A stretch of 64,000 bases of DNA from Sulfitobacter mediterraneus (GTDB taxonomy: Bacteria; Pseudomonadota; Alphaproteobacteria; Rhodobacterales; Rhodobacteraceae), in assembly GCF_016801775.1 (NCBI RefSeq), contig NZ_CP069004.1, forward strand, positions 3,658,001 through 3,722,000. Direction: 5' to 3'. Numbering within the stretch: the stretch's first letter is position 1; each line of letters begins with the position of its first letter. The translations under genes were made by a program, and so were the position numbers. The notes below the pieces were generated by a model, which was not told the DNA's origin, did not search any database, and saw only the letters and a program-made list of their open reading frames with translations. This document shows, in pieces, positions 44,907 through 53,868 of this stretch.

Positions 44907-46063
44907 CAGTTGGCCCCCGCAGCTTTGTTCCGGCGCAGGGCCAGGAACATCCGTTCCAGTGGCATTCGCACCATGTTGTCCAGCGCCCCGGTGAAGAGGA
45001 TCACCAGCGCCTGAATGACCACGATCAATTCACGCGGGATCGAGGTCCAAAGCGCCAGTTCGGCCCCGCCCTGATAGAGAAACCCAAAGAGGATCGCGGC
45101 GATAAACACACCCAGCGGATGTGACCGCCCCATCAGCGCCACGGCGATGCCGATAAAACCGGCCCCTTCGGTGGCGTTTAGCACCAGCCTTTCGGCCTCG
45201 CCCATGACATTGTTGATCGCCATCATCCCTGCCAAAGCGCCGGAGATGATCATCGCAATCATGGTGATCTTGAAGGGCGAGATGCCCGCGTATTTGGCTC
45301 CGCTTTCGGATTCGCCATAGCTGCGGATCTCGAACCCCAGACGGGTGCGCCAGATCAGCAACCACAAGGCAAAACAGGCCGCAATCGCCACCAGAAGCGA
45401 AACATTGGCCGGGGCCGATTTGGAAAAGGCGATGCCAAAGGGCGCCAGCAGGTCATGCAGCGTCGGCAGGTTGGTGGCCTCGCGGAAATGCGCGGTGGCG
45501 GGATCCATGCTGCCCTTGGGGCGCATCAGATTGACCAGCAGATAGTTCAGCAAAGAGGCGGCGATAAAGTTGAACATGATCGTGGTGATCACGATATGGC
45601 TGCCGCGCTTGACCTGAAGCCAAGCCGGGATCGCAGCCCAGACCGCGCCAAACAGGCCCGCCATTGCCGCGGCACCAATCAGCGCCACGGACCAATGCGG
45701 CCAGGGGATATAGAGACAGGCAATCGCCACGCCCAGACCGCCCAGCATCGCCTGACCTTCGCCGCCGATGTTGAACAGACGCGCGTGAAAGGCGATGGCC
45801 ACAGCCAGTCCGGTGAACATGAAGTTCGTCGCGTAATAAAGCGTGTAACCCCAGCCATAGGTTGAGCCGAGTGCCCCGTTGACCATCAGCTTGGCCGCGC
45901 CCCAGACAAAATCGAGCCGGGCACCGATGCGGTCCATCATTGTGATGGCCGTGTCCGGAACATCCGCGATGGCGAACACAACCAAGCCAGAGATAAACGC
46001 CGCAAGCAGCAGGGAAATGAAGGGTACAAGGACCACTTCGGCCCATTTTGGCATCACATCCAT
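44906..46063 (-). CDS. ABC transporter permease (nucleoside/BMP type), first subunit
   Basis: Predicted 385 aa from the ATG at 46063, which has AGGAGG 9 bases upstream; a longer frame overlaps the ATPase gene. Landmarks: FHARLFNIGGEGQAMLGGLG and RSYGESESGAKYAGISP (coupling loop). Its start lies almost directly on the ATPase stop. Confidence 0.9.
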   Translation of the reverse strand: MDVMPKWAEVVLVPFISLLLAAFISGLVVFAIADVPDTAITMMDRIGARLDFVWGAAKLMVNGALGSTYGWGYTLYYATNFMFTGLAVAIAFHARLFNIGGEGQAMLGGLGVAIACLYIPWPHWSVALIGAAAMAGLFGAVWAAIPAWLQVKRGSHIVITTIMFNFIAASLLNYLLVNLMRPKGSMDPATAHFREATNLPTLHDLLAPFGIAFSKSAPANVSLLVAIAACFALWLLIWRTRLGFEIRSYGESESGAKYAGISPFKITMIAMIISGALAGMMAINNVMGEAERLVLNATEGAGFIGIAVALMGRSHPLGVFIAAILFGFLYQGGAELALWTSIPRELIVVIQALVILFTGALDNMVRMPLERMFLALRRNKAAGAN

Positions 46064-46064
46064 A

Positions 46065-47669
46065 TCAGACCTCCTTGCCTGCGTCGCCGCCCGCATGGGC
46101 GAGGTTTTCTTCGATCTCTTCAACAGTATGGGCATTGGCGGTGTCGGTGATCCCCGCCATCAGCAGGCCCAGCTCTTTCTCGTCGGTCTGGTCCGGCAGT
46201 CTCTCTCCCATCACCTGTCCGTCGAACATCACGGCAATCCGGTCACTGAGCGCGAGGATCTCTTCGAGCTCAACCGAGACCAGCAAGATCGCCTTGCCCT
46301 GGTCGCGCAGCGCGACGATTTGTTGGTGGATAAATTCAATCGCGCCAATGTCGACGCCGCGCGTCGGCTGGCCGATCAACAACAGATCGGGGTTCCGCTC
46401 AATCTCGCGGGCCAGCACGATTTTCTGCTGGTTGCCACCGGAAAAGTTCTTGGCCGCCAGGTTGGGGTCCGGCGGGCGCACGTCGAAGCGTTCCATCTTT
46501 TCGGCGGTGTCTGCCTTGATCGCGGCATTGTCCATCAACATGGCGTTTTTTTGGTAGGACGGATCGTGGTGATAGCCAAAGGCGGTGTTTTCCCAGGCGT
46601 GGAAATTCATGATCAGACCTTCGCGCTGGCGGTCTTCGGGCACATGGGCCACCCCCCGTGCGCGGCGCGACTGGCCATCTGAATGCCGCCCCGACAGATC
46701 AAGGAGTTGGCCGTTCAGGCGCAATTCGCCGGTGCCATCCTGATAGCCGCCGAGTACCTCAAGCAGTTCTGACTGACCATTGCCCGCGACACCCGCGATG
46801 CCGACAATTTCGCCCGCCCGCACTTGCAAATCAATGCCGCGCAGCCGTTCGACGCCCTTGTCGTCTTTCACCTTGAGGTTTTTGACATCCAGCACCACGT
46901 CGCCGGGGGTGGCGGGCTTTTTATCGACCCGCAGCAATACTTTACGCCCCACCATCAGCTCTGCCAGTTCGGCAGGCGAGGTTTCGGAGGTTTTGACCGT
47001 GGCGGTCATCTCGCCGCGTCGCATCACCGACACGGTGTCGGTGGTCTCCATGATCTCGCGCAGTTTGTGGGTGATCAGGATGATGGTTTTGCCCTCGGAG
47101 CGCAGCCGACCCAGAATGCGGAACAACTGGTCCGCTTCGGCGGGGGTCAGAACCCCGGTGGGTTCATCAAGGATGAGGATATCGGCCTGCCGGTAGAGCG
47201 CCTTGAGGATCTCGACCCGCTGCTGCATCCCCACGCCAATGTCCTGGACCAGCGCATCGGGTTCTACGTTCAGCCCGTAATCATTGGCCAGCTCGATCAA
47301 AGTCCGCCGTGCCTTGGCCAGCGACGGTTTCAGTAGCCCGCCGTCTTCCGCGCCGAGGATAATATTCTCAAGCACGGTGAAATTCTCGACCAGCTTGAAA
47401 TGCTGGAACACCATCCCGATGCCTGACGCGATGGCGGCCTGGCTGTCGGTGATATTGGCCTTGTTGCCGCCGATAAAGATCTCGCCGGCGTCGGCCTTGT
47501 AAAAGCCATAGAGGATCGACATCAGCGTGGATTTGCCCGCGCCGTTTTCGCCAATGATGCCGTGAATGGTGCCTGGCATCACCCGGATCGAAATGTCCTT
47601 GTTGGCCTGAACCGGCCCAAAAGCCTTGGATATGCCCTTCAGCTCAATCGCTGGTGCCTGATTGGCCAT
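46065..47669 (-). CDS. ABC transporter ATP-binding protein, two ABC domains
   Basis: Predicted 534 aa, RbsA/NupO-like. First domain: Walker A GENGAGKSTLM, Walker B ILILDEPTGVL and QQRVEILKAL; its helical signature is altered. Second domain: degenerate P-loop GVAGNGQSELLEVLGG, signature FSGGNQQKIVLAREIERNP, and IGQPTRGVD. The asymmetry is usual for this class. It energises the permease pair downstream. Confidence 0.93.
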   Translation of the reverse strand: MANQAPAIELKGISKAFGPVQANKDISIRVMPGTIHGIIGENGAGKSTLMSILYGFYKADAGEIFIGGNKANITDSQAAIASGIGMVFQHFKLVENFTVLENIILGAEDGGLLKPSLAKARRTLIELANDYGLNVEPDALVQDIGVGMQQRVEILKALYRQADILILDEPTGVLTPAEADQLFRILGRLRSEGKTIILITHKLREIMETTDTVSVMRRGEMTATVKTSETSPAELAELMVGRKVLLRVDKKPATPGDVVLDVKNLKVKDDKGVERLRGIDLQVRAGEIVGIAGVAGNGQSELLEVLGGYQDGTGELRLNGQLLDLSGRHSDGQSRRARGVAHVPEDRQREGLIMNFHAWENTAFGYHHDPSYQKNAMLMDNAAIKADTAEKMERFDVRPPDPNLAAKNFSGGNQQKIVLAREIERNPDLLLIGQPTRGVDIGAIEFIHQQIVALRDQGKAILLVSVELEEILALSDRIAVMFDGQVMGERLPDQTDEKELGLLMAGITDTANAHTVEEIEENLAHAGGDAGKEV

Positions 47670-47689
47670 ATGTCCCCCCGGAGTTGAGA

Positions 47690-47717
47690 GGGCCGCGCCG
47701 ATTTCTCAGCGCGGCCC
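47690..47717 (-). other. Hairpin between the binding-protein and ATPase genes
   Basis: GGGCCGCGC and GCGCGGCCC around a 10-base loop, in the 73-bp gap after the BMP gene. It has no T run. Such hairpins often protect binding-protein mRNA or allow partial termination so the binding protein is made in excess. Confidence 0.55.
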
Positions 47718-47742
47718 ATGTCATATTGTCTTGAAACGGACC

Positions 47743-48744
47743 TTAGAAGTCCAGCGCTGGGCAGCTGTCGTTGGCGTAATAGGACGCAACTTCCAATTCG
47801 CCGTCGATGATCTTCTGGCGCGCTTCCTCAACAGAGGCTTTCATTTCATCGCTGATCAAGGGGGCGTTGTTTTCATCCATCGCATAGCCCACGCCTTCTT
47901 CGGCCAGACCCAGGACCATGGAACCGGTCACACCGTCAGCACCGTTTTTCATGGCGTTGTATACGGCCACGTCCACACGCTTGAGCATGGAGGTCAGAAC
48001 CTTGCCCGGATGCAGGTGGTTTTGGTTGCTGTCAACACCGATGGACAGGATGTTTTCGTCCGCTGCGGTTTGCAGAACGCCAACACCGGTGCCGCCTGCG
48101 GCTGCATAGACAACATCAGCGCCCTGGCTGATCTGCGCTTTGGTCAGCTCGGAGCCTTTTACCGGGTCATTCCATGCAGATGGTGTCGTGCCGGTCATGT
48201 TGGCAACGATCTTGATGTCAGGGTTCACCGCCTTGGCGCCTTGCGCATAACCGCAACCGAAGTGGCGGATCAGCGGGATGTCCATACCGCCGATAAAGCC
48301 GATGGTGCCGGACTTGGACGCCTGAGCGGCCAGCATGCCCACCAGATAGGAACCCTCGTGCTCCTGGAAGCTGATCATCTGCACGTTGGCAGGGATCTCT
48401 GGCAGCCAACCATCGATGTTCACGAATTTGGTGTCAGGATAGTCGCCTGCAACCGCATCAACAGGTGTCGCGAAGGCGAAACCAGTGGTGATGATCGGGT
48501 TTGCACCGGCCTCGGCAAAGCGGCGCAGGGCCTGCTCACGCTGGGCTTCGGACTGCAGTTCGATCTCGCGGAAAGTGCCACCGGTTTCTTCGGCCCAACG
48601 CTGCGCACCGTTGAAGGCCGCTTCGTTGAAGGATTTGTCGAACTTGCCGCCCAGATCGAAGATCAGCGCAGGTTCGGCCAATGCGGCGCCGGCGCTCAGC
48701 GCCAATGCGGCGGCAGCACCCATAAATTTGGTCATAAGGGTCAT
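47743..48744 (-). CDS. BMP family ABC substrate-binding protein
   Basis: Predicted 333 aa. Signal peptide MTLMTKFMGAAAALALSAGAALAE, not a lipoprotein. Family features: ALIFDLGGKFDKSFNEAAFNGAQRW, IITTGFAFA, VNIDGW and FIGGMDIPLIRHFGCGYAQGA, as in PnrA/BMP purine nucleoside-binding proteins. First gene of the importer operon, with GGGAG before the ATG. The presence of deoD in the window fits nucleoside use. Confidence 0.92.
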   Translation of the reverse strand: MTLMTKFMGAAAALALSAGAALAEPALIFDLGGKFDKSFNEAAFNGAQRWAEETGGTFREIELQSEAQREQALRRFAEAGANPIITTGFAFATPVDAVAGDYPDTKFVNIDGWLPEIPANVQMISFQEHEGSYLVGMLAAQASKSGTIGFIGGMDIPLIRHFGCGYAQGAKAVNPDIKIVANMTGTTPSAWNDPVKGSELTKAQISQGADVVYAAAGGTGVGVLQTAADENILSIGVDSNQNHLHPGKVLTSMLKRVDVAVYNAMKNGADGVTGSMVLGLAEEGVGYAMDENNAPLISDEMKASVEEARQKIIDGELEVASYYANDSCPALDF

Positions 48745-48845
48745 TTTTGTCTCCCAGGTTTATACTGTTGGGGCGCGGCCTATGTTGGCCGATTGCCCAA
48801 GATCAATAGATCAGAGCCAATTTAGGCGGTATGCGGGGGGGAGGG

Positions 48846-49301
48846 TCAACCGCTTTCTGGCATTTTGCGGTGTGAAACATGGCCATGACCAAAGGTCACG
48901 GCGCGGCGCATCACAATAGCATCGGCCTTTGTACCATTGCTCCGGCTGTAATAGGCGGCGCGGCGTCCGGCCTCGATAAATTTGAACTTCTGGTAAAGAT
49001 TTATCGCGGGCTGATTGTCCGATGCGACCTCAAGAAAGGCGGTTTCGGTGCCTTCGGGCAGGGAATCCAGCCAGTTTTGCAGCAGTTCCTGACCGATTCC
49101 CTTGCCCTGATGGTCGGGATCAACGGCCAGTGTCAGCAGCTCGCTTTCGCCAGCAAGCGTGCGGGTGAGGGCAAAGCCAAAAGCGTGATCAAAGCAGCGG
49201 ACAAAACGGCTTTGGGTCAGGTCGGAGAATTCCTTGTCAGACCAGGGACGTTCGCGCAGGAAGGCGGCGCGGTGCAACTGTGCCATCCGCGCCGGGGTCA
49301 C
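48846..49301 (-). CDS. rimI: GNAT acetyltransferase, RimI-type
   Basis: Predicted 151 aa. The acetyl-CoA motif LLTLAVDPDHQGKGIGQELLQNWL and EVASDNQPAINLYQKFKFIEAGRRAAYY are typical of RimI-like Nalpha-acetyltransferases. Overlap by 4 bp with tsaB, a very common RimI partner, supports the name. True substrate (ribosomal protein S18 or other) is not proven. Confidence 0.82.
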   Translation of the reverse strand: MTPARMAQLHRAAFLRERPWSDKEFSDLTQSRFVRCFDHAFGFALTRTLAGESELLTLAVDPDHQGKGIGQELLQNWLDSLPEGTETAFLEVASDNQPAINLYQKFKFIEAGRRAAYYSRSNGTKADAIVMRRAVTFGHGHVSHRKMPESG

Positions 49302-49909
49302 GGCAAAATGGCCGGAGGGGCATCACGCGCCGGGGCCGCATCGGCAGGGCGCAGGTAGAGGGGGGCAGGGCGGTCGGTCGTGGTGGCAAACCGCCGCGCG
49401 GTGATATGGGCGATGGCTTCGGCCACCGGCAGCTGTGGCGGTTGGCCGCCCGCGCCGATCAATGGCCCATCGAAGCGTGGCAATACATCTGCGTCATGCA
49501 AGGCAGGCTCGGCCAAGGCCGGGTTGCCGATGCCTTGAAAAAAGACCTGCCCCCGCCGGGCATCGACGGCACAGGCGCAAGGCCCATCGATGCCAAAAGC
49601 CAGCGCGTCAAAGTTGGACACGCCCACCGCAGGCACGCCAAGACCCAGCGCCAAACCCCGCGCGGCGGAAACGGAAATGCGAATGCCGGTGAAATTGCCG
49701 GGGCCGACGCCAACACCGATGGCATCAAGATCCTGAAAGCTTTTGTTGCTGGCTTGCAAAAGGTCTTCGCAAAGGCAAAGCAGGCGTTCGGCTTGACCTT
49801 TTGACATTTCTTCCACGGCGCTTTGAATGATTTGGCCGCCCGACAGCAAAGCGGCCGCGCAATGCGCGGCCGATGTGTCAAACGCCAGAATAAGCGGGGT
49901 CTCAGGCAA
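49298..49909 (-). CDS. tsaB: tRNA threonylcarbamoyladenosine biosynthesis protein TsaB
   Basis: Predicted 203 aa. LILAFDTSAAHCAAALL at the N-terminus and AIGVGVGPGNFTGIRISVSAARGLALGL in the middle are the YeaZ/TsaB signatures of the ASKHA fold. It dimerises with TsaD in t6A formation on tRNAs reading ANN codons. Its start overlaps the Nfu gene end by 8 bp. Confidence 0.92.
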   Translation of the reverse strand: MPETPLILAFDTSAAHCAAALLSGGQIIQSAVEEMSKGQAERLLCLCEDLLQASNKSFQDLDAIGVGVGPGNFTGIRISVSAARGLALGLGVPAVGVSNFDALAFGIDGPCACAVDARRGQVFFQGIGNPALAEPALHDADVLPRFDGPLIGAGGQPPQLPVAEAIAHITARRFATTTDRPAPLYLRPADAAPARDAPPAILP

Positions 49910-50462
49910 CCGGGCGCACCTCGGTCACTTCGGGGATGTAGTGGCGCAGCAGGTTTTCGATGCCCATTTTCAGGGTCAATGTCGAAGAGGGGCAGCCCGC
50001 GCAGGCGCCTTGCATGTGCAGATAGACCACGCCACGGTCAAAGCCGTGGAATGTGATATCGCCGCCATCCTGTGCCACGGCGGGGCGCACGCGGCTGTCC
50101 AGCAATTCTTTGATCTGGCCAACGATTTCGCCATCTTCGCCGTCATGTGCGGCATGGCCCGAGCTGGCCTCGTGACCTTCGCCCATCACCGGCTGGCCGG
50201 ATTGGAAATGTTCCATGATCGCGCCCAGAAGGGCAGGCTTGATGTGGTCCCATTCGATGCTGTCGGCCTTGGTCACGGTGACAAAGTCGGTGCCAAAGAA
50301 AACGCCGGTCACACCATCCACCGCAAACAGCCGTGTGGCCAAAGGGGAGGAACCAGCGGTGTCGGGCGTCGGGAAATCCGCCGTTCCCATTTCCAGAACG
50401 GATTGACCGGGCAGGAATTTCAACGTGGCCGGGTTCGGGGTGGATTCGGTTTGAATAAACAT
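49902..50462 (-). CDS. Nfu-type iron-sulfur cluster scaffold protein
   Basis: Predicted 186 aa. An N-terminal Nfu_N domain (MFIQTESTPNPATLKFLPGQ) precedes a C-terminal NifU-like domain with CAGCPSSTLTLKMGIENLLRHYIPEV, where the CxxC binds the cluster. Same layout as mitochondrial NFU1. Delivers [4Fe-4S] clusters, for example to lipoyl synthase and aconitase. Probably cotranscribed with tsaB and rimI. Confidence 0.93.
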   Translation of the reverse strand: MFIQTESTPNPATLKFLPGQSVLEMGTADFPTPDTAGSSPLATRLFAVDGVTGVFFGTDFVTVTKADSIEWDHIKPALLGAIMEHFQSGQPVMGEGHEASSGHAAHDGEDGEIVGQIKELLDSRVRPAVAQDGGDITFHGFDRGVVYLHMQGACAGCPSSTLTLKMGIENLLRHYIPEVTEVRPVA

Positions 50463-50545
50463 CGCGGTGTCCTCAGATGGCTTGGCTTTGATATGCGCCC
50501 TGAGGGGCGAAGTGTCAAGATTTGGAACGATTCTAAACGGCGCAA

Positions 50546-51004
50546 TCAGGTGATCGCTTCAAGCCGCTCCTTGCTCAGATCGCCGGGCACAATGGTGATC
50601 GGCACCGGCAAACTGCCTGCAGAGCGAGACATTTGCGTGACAAGTGGACCGGGCCCTTTTTTCTTGTCCGAGCTGGCACCCAGCACCAGCACGCCGATCT
50701 CGGGATCATCGGCAATCTGCTGAATGATCTCATCGACAGGTTGACCTTCGCGGATCACCAATTCGGGGTCGACCCCCTGTTTGTCGCGCATCCACTTTGC
50801 AAACACCTCGAAATGCACTTCGATCCGCTCGCGGGCCTCTTCGCGCATGATGTCACCGACACCGATCCAGTGATTGAACTCTTCGGGCGGAATCACCGCC
50901 AAAACCTCTACCCCGCCGCCGGTGTGAGCGGCCCGCAGCGCGGCGAAACGCATGGCATTAAGGCATTCTGTACTGTCGTCCAAGACAACAAGGAACTTGC
51001 GCAT
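50546..51004 (-). CDS. Universal stress protein (UspA family)
   Basis: Predicted 152 aa. KFLVVLDDSTECLNAMRFAALRAA at the N-terminus. The nucleotide-binding tail is VLVLGASSDKKKGPGPLVTQ ending VPITIVPG, close to the ATP-binding G-2X-G-9X-G(S/T) pattern but with a Lys-rich insertion, so ATP binding is uncertain. Function in stress is general to the family. Confidence 0.88.
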   Translation of the reverse strand: MRKFLVVLDDSTECLNAMRFAALRAAHTGGGVEVLAVIPPEEFNHWIGVGDIMREEARERIEVHFEVFAKWMRDKQGVDPELVIREGQPVDEIIQQIADDPEIGVLVLGASSDKKKGPGPLVTQMSRSAGSLPVPITIVPGDLSKERLEAIT

Positions 51005-51105
51005 CTTCTGGTCTCCCTTGAGGGCGGATCATGACCTCAGTTCAGGCGCAGGGCAATCGCTATCTGCGGCTGGAGTGATCGGATTTGGAGGTCTGGACAG
51101 GCCGT

Positions 51106-51981
51106 TTACCGTTCGGAGGCGGCCCAGTCCCAATACATTTCGCGCACCCGGCGGGTCACGGGGTTGGCGTTTGCACCCACCTCGTAAGTGGTGTCGTCAA
51201 AGGCTTTGACAGGGGTCACTTTCATCATGTTGCCCGACAGGAAAACCTCGTCCGCATCGTGGAAATCGTCAAAGGACAGCACGGTTTCATGCACCTTAAT
51301 GCCATCGGCCTGCATGTTCTTGATGTGCCGCGCACGGGTGATGCCCGCCAGAAAAGTGCCATTGGGAATCGGCGTGAAAACCTCGCCATCCTTGACCATA
51401 AACGCATTGGCAGAGGCGCTTTCGGCGACGTTTCCGGCCGCATCGGCCACCAGGGCATTGCCGAAACCTTTGGATCTGGCCTCGACCATCATGCGGGCGT
51501 TGTTGGGATAGAGGCAGCCGGCCTTGGCATTCACGACATTGTCCTCAAGCACGGGGCGGCGGAAGCGTGTTCGGGTCAGGGTTGTCGCGGCCTCGGGCGG
51601 GGCCATCGGGATCTCTTCGAGGCTGATGGCAAATCCGGTTGCCCCCTCACGCGGGACAATGCCAAGCTCGTCACCGGCCAGCGCCCAATACATCGGACGA
51701 ATGTAAACGGCGCTGTCGCGGCCATAGCTTTTCAAGCCCTCGCGGACCATCTCGACCATCTCTTCTGTTTCAACGGTGGGTGTGATCATCAGCGCCTTGG
51801 CGGACCGGTTGATCCGGGCGCAATGCGCCTCCAGATCAGGGGACAGCCCGTCAAACAGGCGTGCGCCGTCAAACACGGTGGTGCCCAGCCATGCGCCATG
51901 ATCTGCGGCATTGATCACGGTCTTGTCGCCGTCATGCCAAGCGCCGTCGTAATAGGTTTTGATGTTGGTTCCGGTGGCCAT
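51106..51981 (-). CDS. ilvE: Class IV aminotransferase, branched-chain amino acid type
   Basis: Predicted 291 aa from the ATG at 51981; the frame extends to 52110 without homology. PLP-binding K153 in NAKAGCLYPNN, INAADHGAWLGTTVFDGARLFDG, and AESASANAFMV with FLAGITRARHI. Typical of small IlvE-like enzymes that transaminate Leu, Ile and Val. D-amino acid transaminases and 4-amino-4-deoxychorismate lyases share the fold; RPMYWALAGDE supports the IlvE-like group. ilvE symbol given with reserve. Confidence 0.82.
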   Translation of the reverse strand: MATGTNIKTYYDGAWHDGDKTVINAADHGAWLGTTVFDGARLFDGLSPDLEAHCARINRSAKALMITPTVETEEMVEMVREGLKSYGRDSAVYIRPMYWALAGDELGIVPREGATGFAISLEEIPMAPPEAATTLTRTRFRRPVLEDNVVNAKAGCLYPNNARMMVEARSKGFGNALVADAAGNVAESASANAFMVKDGEVFTPIPNGTFLAGITRARHIKNMQADGIKVHETVLSFDDFHDADEVFLSGNMMKVTPVKAFDDTTYEVGANANPVTRRVREMYWDWAASER

Positions 51982-51998
51982 CTTGGTTGGTCCTGTTC

Positions 51999-52229
51999 TT
52001 ATGGTGCGCTGCGGTAGATGCCTTCGGGCAGGTTCAGCGCCGCCGTCAAATCGCGAAGCTGATCCGGCGAAAGCGTGATTTTGGAGACCCGGTCCGTGCG
52101 CGGATCCCATTGTTCAAAAGTGATCTCGCCAGCAAAGGCCTGTACGGTTACATCTTCGCGGAGGGGCGTGCTGCCTTCGTCCACAAGGGTGATCACCGTC
52201 GCGTCGAATTCGTGTTCAATGGTAAACAT
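51999..52229 (-). CDS. Small hypothetical protein
   Basis: Predicted 76 aa from the ATG at 52229 (MFTIEHEFDATVITLVDEG). Likely all-beta with a short helix (SPDQLRDLTAAL). I do not recognise it. It lies 17 bp upstream of the aminotransferase gene in the same direction, so it is probably in that operon. Confidence 0.65.
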   Translation of the reverse strand: MFTIEHEFDATVITLVDEGSTPLREDVTVQAFAGEITFEQWDPRTDRVSKITLSPDQLRDLTAALNLPEGIYRSAP

Positions 52230-52356
52230 GGGGCAAACCTGATGGTTTCGGCAGGGCTTTGCAAGCGCTGTGTCACTTGGTGGTGATCGGGGTGGCCTCA
52301 TACGCCGGGCGTGCTAGATTGGCAGCAATTGGATATTGCCCAAAGGACGTTGGCAG

Positions 52357-53073
52357 ATGATCAGAAAGACGATGTGCGCGATTGTCGCTGTGGCGGCATT
52401 GGCGGCTTGTGAAGTGGCACCTGTGCAGACCGAAGCGCAGGGCGGCGCTGTGCAAACCACCCCCAGGGGGCCGGTGCTGAGCCAATCGCAGGCGGCCCGC
52501 AGTTTTGCCCGGGTGGTGCAAACGGTTGAGCCGGTGGCCGAGCGGGAATGCCGGGCCCGGACCACGGGTGTGAATTGTGACTTCAACATCATCATTGATG
52601 ACCGTCCCAACCAGCCGGCCAACGCCTATCAGACATTGGACAAGAAAGGCCGCCCGGTTGTTGCGTTTACCCTGCCGCTCATTCGCGATGCGCGGAACGA
52701 AGACGAGTTGGCCTTCGTTCTGGGCCATGAAACCGCCCACCACATCGCAGGCCATATCGGACGACAGCAGCAAAATGCGGTGGCCGGAGCGGTCATCTTT
52801 GCGGGTTTGGCCACGCTGACGGGCGGCGATGCCAATGCGGTCCGAACGGCACAGAGGCTGGGCGCACAGGTGGGCGCACGCACCTATTCGAAGGATTTTG
52901 AGCTGGAGGCGGATGCGCTGGGCACGATTATCACGGCAAAGGCGGGCTTTGACCCGTTGCGCGGGGCCGAATTCTTTACCCGTATTCCCGACCCAGGCGA
53001 TAAATTCCTTGGGACCCATCCCCCCAACGCCGCGCGGATCGAGGTCGTACGCCGGACCGCAGCCGGGCTTTGA
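52357..53073 (+). CDS. M48 family metallopeptidase lipoprotein
   Basis: Predicted 238 aa. Lipobox at LAAC (C18). Zinc motif H124ETAH128 followed by an ELEAD motif at 182-186, the M48 third-ligand region. Similar to small periplasmic Oma1/BepA-like peptidases that act in envelope quality control. It diverges from the hypothetical at 52229; the ATG has only a weak ribosome site (GGCAG). Confidence 0.88.
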   Translation: MIRKTMCAIVAVAALAACEVAPVQTEAQGGAVQTTPRGPVLSQSQAARSFARVVQTVEPVAERECRARTTGVNCDFNIIIDDRPNQPANAYQTLDKKGRPVVAFTLPLIRDARNEDELAFVLGHETAHHIAGHIGRQQQNAVAGAVIFAGLATLTGGDANAVRTAQRLGAQVGARTYSKDFELEADALGTIITAKAGFDPLRGAEFFTRIPDPGDKFLGTHPPNAARIEVVRRTAAGL

Positions 53074-53146
53074 TCTGGCGGCGGCGGTGGCTTTGGCCGG
53101 CGATCTGACCTAAACTGCGGCTGACAACGGACCGCAGGAGAGACCA

Positions 53147-53503
53147 ATGAGCCGCAGCAATTTCACCCGCAGGGCCTGGATCGCAGGGGCTATGGCGGCC
53201 TGTCTGGCCTATCCTGTAGCGGCGCAAACCGTTGGGATCTCTGGTGTTTTCACTGCCGAAGGGCGCAATCCAGATGGATCGGCCTATTCCGGTGTGGCGG
53301 TTGTGAGCGAACAGAACGGATCGGTGCAGGTCACATGGACCGTGGGCAGCCAGACCTATGCTGGCAGCGGTGTGCGCGACGGACAGATTGTGGTGGTCAA
53401 CTGGGGCCAGCCGCATCCGGTAATCTATGTGGTGATGGCCAACGGCAACCTGCACGGCACATGGCAAAACGGCACCGCGCTAGAGCGTTTGACCCGCCGC
53501 TGA
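53147..53503 (+). CDS. Small exported protein with possible Tat signal
   Basis: Predicted 118 aa. An N-terminal NFTRRAWIAGAMAACLAYPVAA region carries twin Arg followed by a hydrophobic stretch and an AxA site. The mature part is beta-rich, with TAEGRNPDGSAYSG and VYVVMANGNLHGTWQNG. From memory, relatives are labelled fibronectin-binding protein without strong evidence. GGAGAG precedes the ATG. Function unknown. Confidence 0.72.
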   Translation: MSRSNFTRRAWIAGAMAACLAYPVAAQTVGISGVFTAEGRNPDGSAYSGVAVVSEQNGSVQVTWTVGSQTYAGSGVRDGQIVVVNWGQPHPVIYVVMANGNLHGTWQNGTALERLTRR

Positions 53504-53514
53504 AAGACACCGAT

Positions 53515-53868
53515 ATGCACAAGAAGCTGGGCGTGATCCTGACCGATCGCGGATCGAAATATGCAGTGTCCGGCGGGCCTGCCACAACCCGCGCCGAGGT
53601 CGATGCCTTGCTTAAATCGCTCAAGCGGGACAAGGCCTATGCCAAGGCGACTCACAACACCTGGGGGGTTCTGTTCGCGGATGGAACGCCCCTCAAGGGC
53701 GACGATGGCGAGGCCGGTGCAGGCATGGTTATCCTGCGGATGCTGGAGCGCGAAGAGCTGACCGATCATGTGATTGTCGTGACCCGCTGGTATGGCGGCA
53801 AACATCTGGGCGGTGACAGGTTCCGCCATGTACAGACCTGCGTCAGCGCCTATATCGACGGCGCGTGA
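53515..53868 (+). CDS. YigZ/IMPACT (UPF0029) domain protein, short form
   Basis: Predicted 117 aa. It contains only the UPF0029 half: THNTWGVLFADGTPLKGDDGEAGAG and VVTRWYGGKHLGGDRFRHV. Canonical YigZ is about 200 aa with an extra C-terminal domain, which is absent here. The reading frame ends cleanly in SAYIDGA, so it looks like a family variant rather than a recent truncation. It starts 11 bp after the preceding gene and overlaps the convergent hemolysin III gene by 19 bp. Confidence 0.8.
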   Translation: MHKKLGVILTDRGSKYAVSGGPATTRAEVDALLKSLKRDKAYAKATHNTWGVLFADGTPLKGDDGEAGAGMVILRMLEREELTDHVIVVTRWYGGKHLGGDRFRHVQTCVSAYIDGA

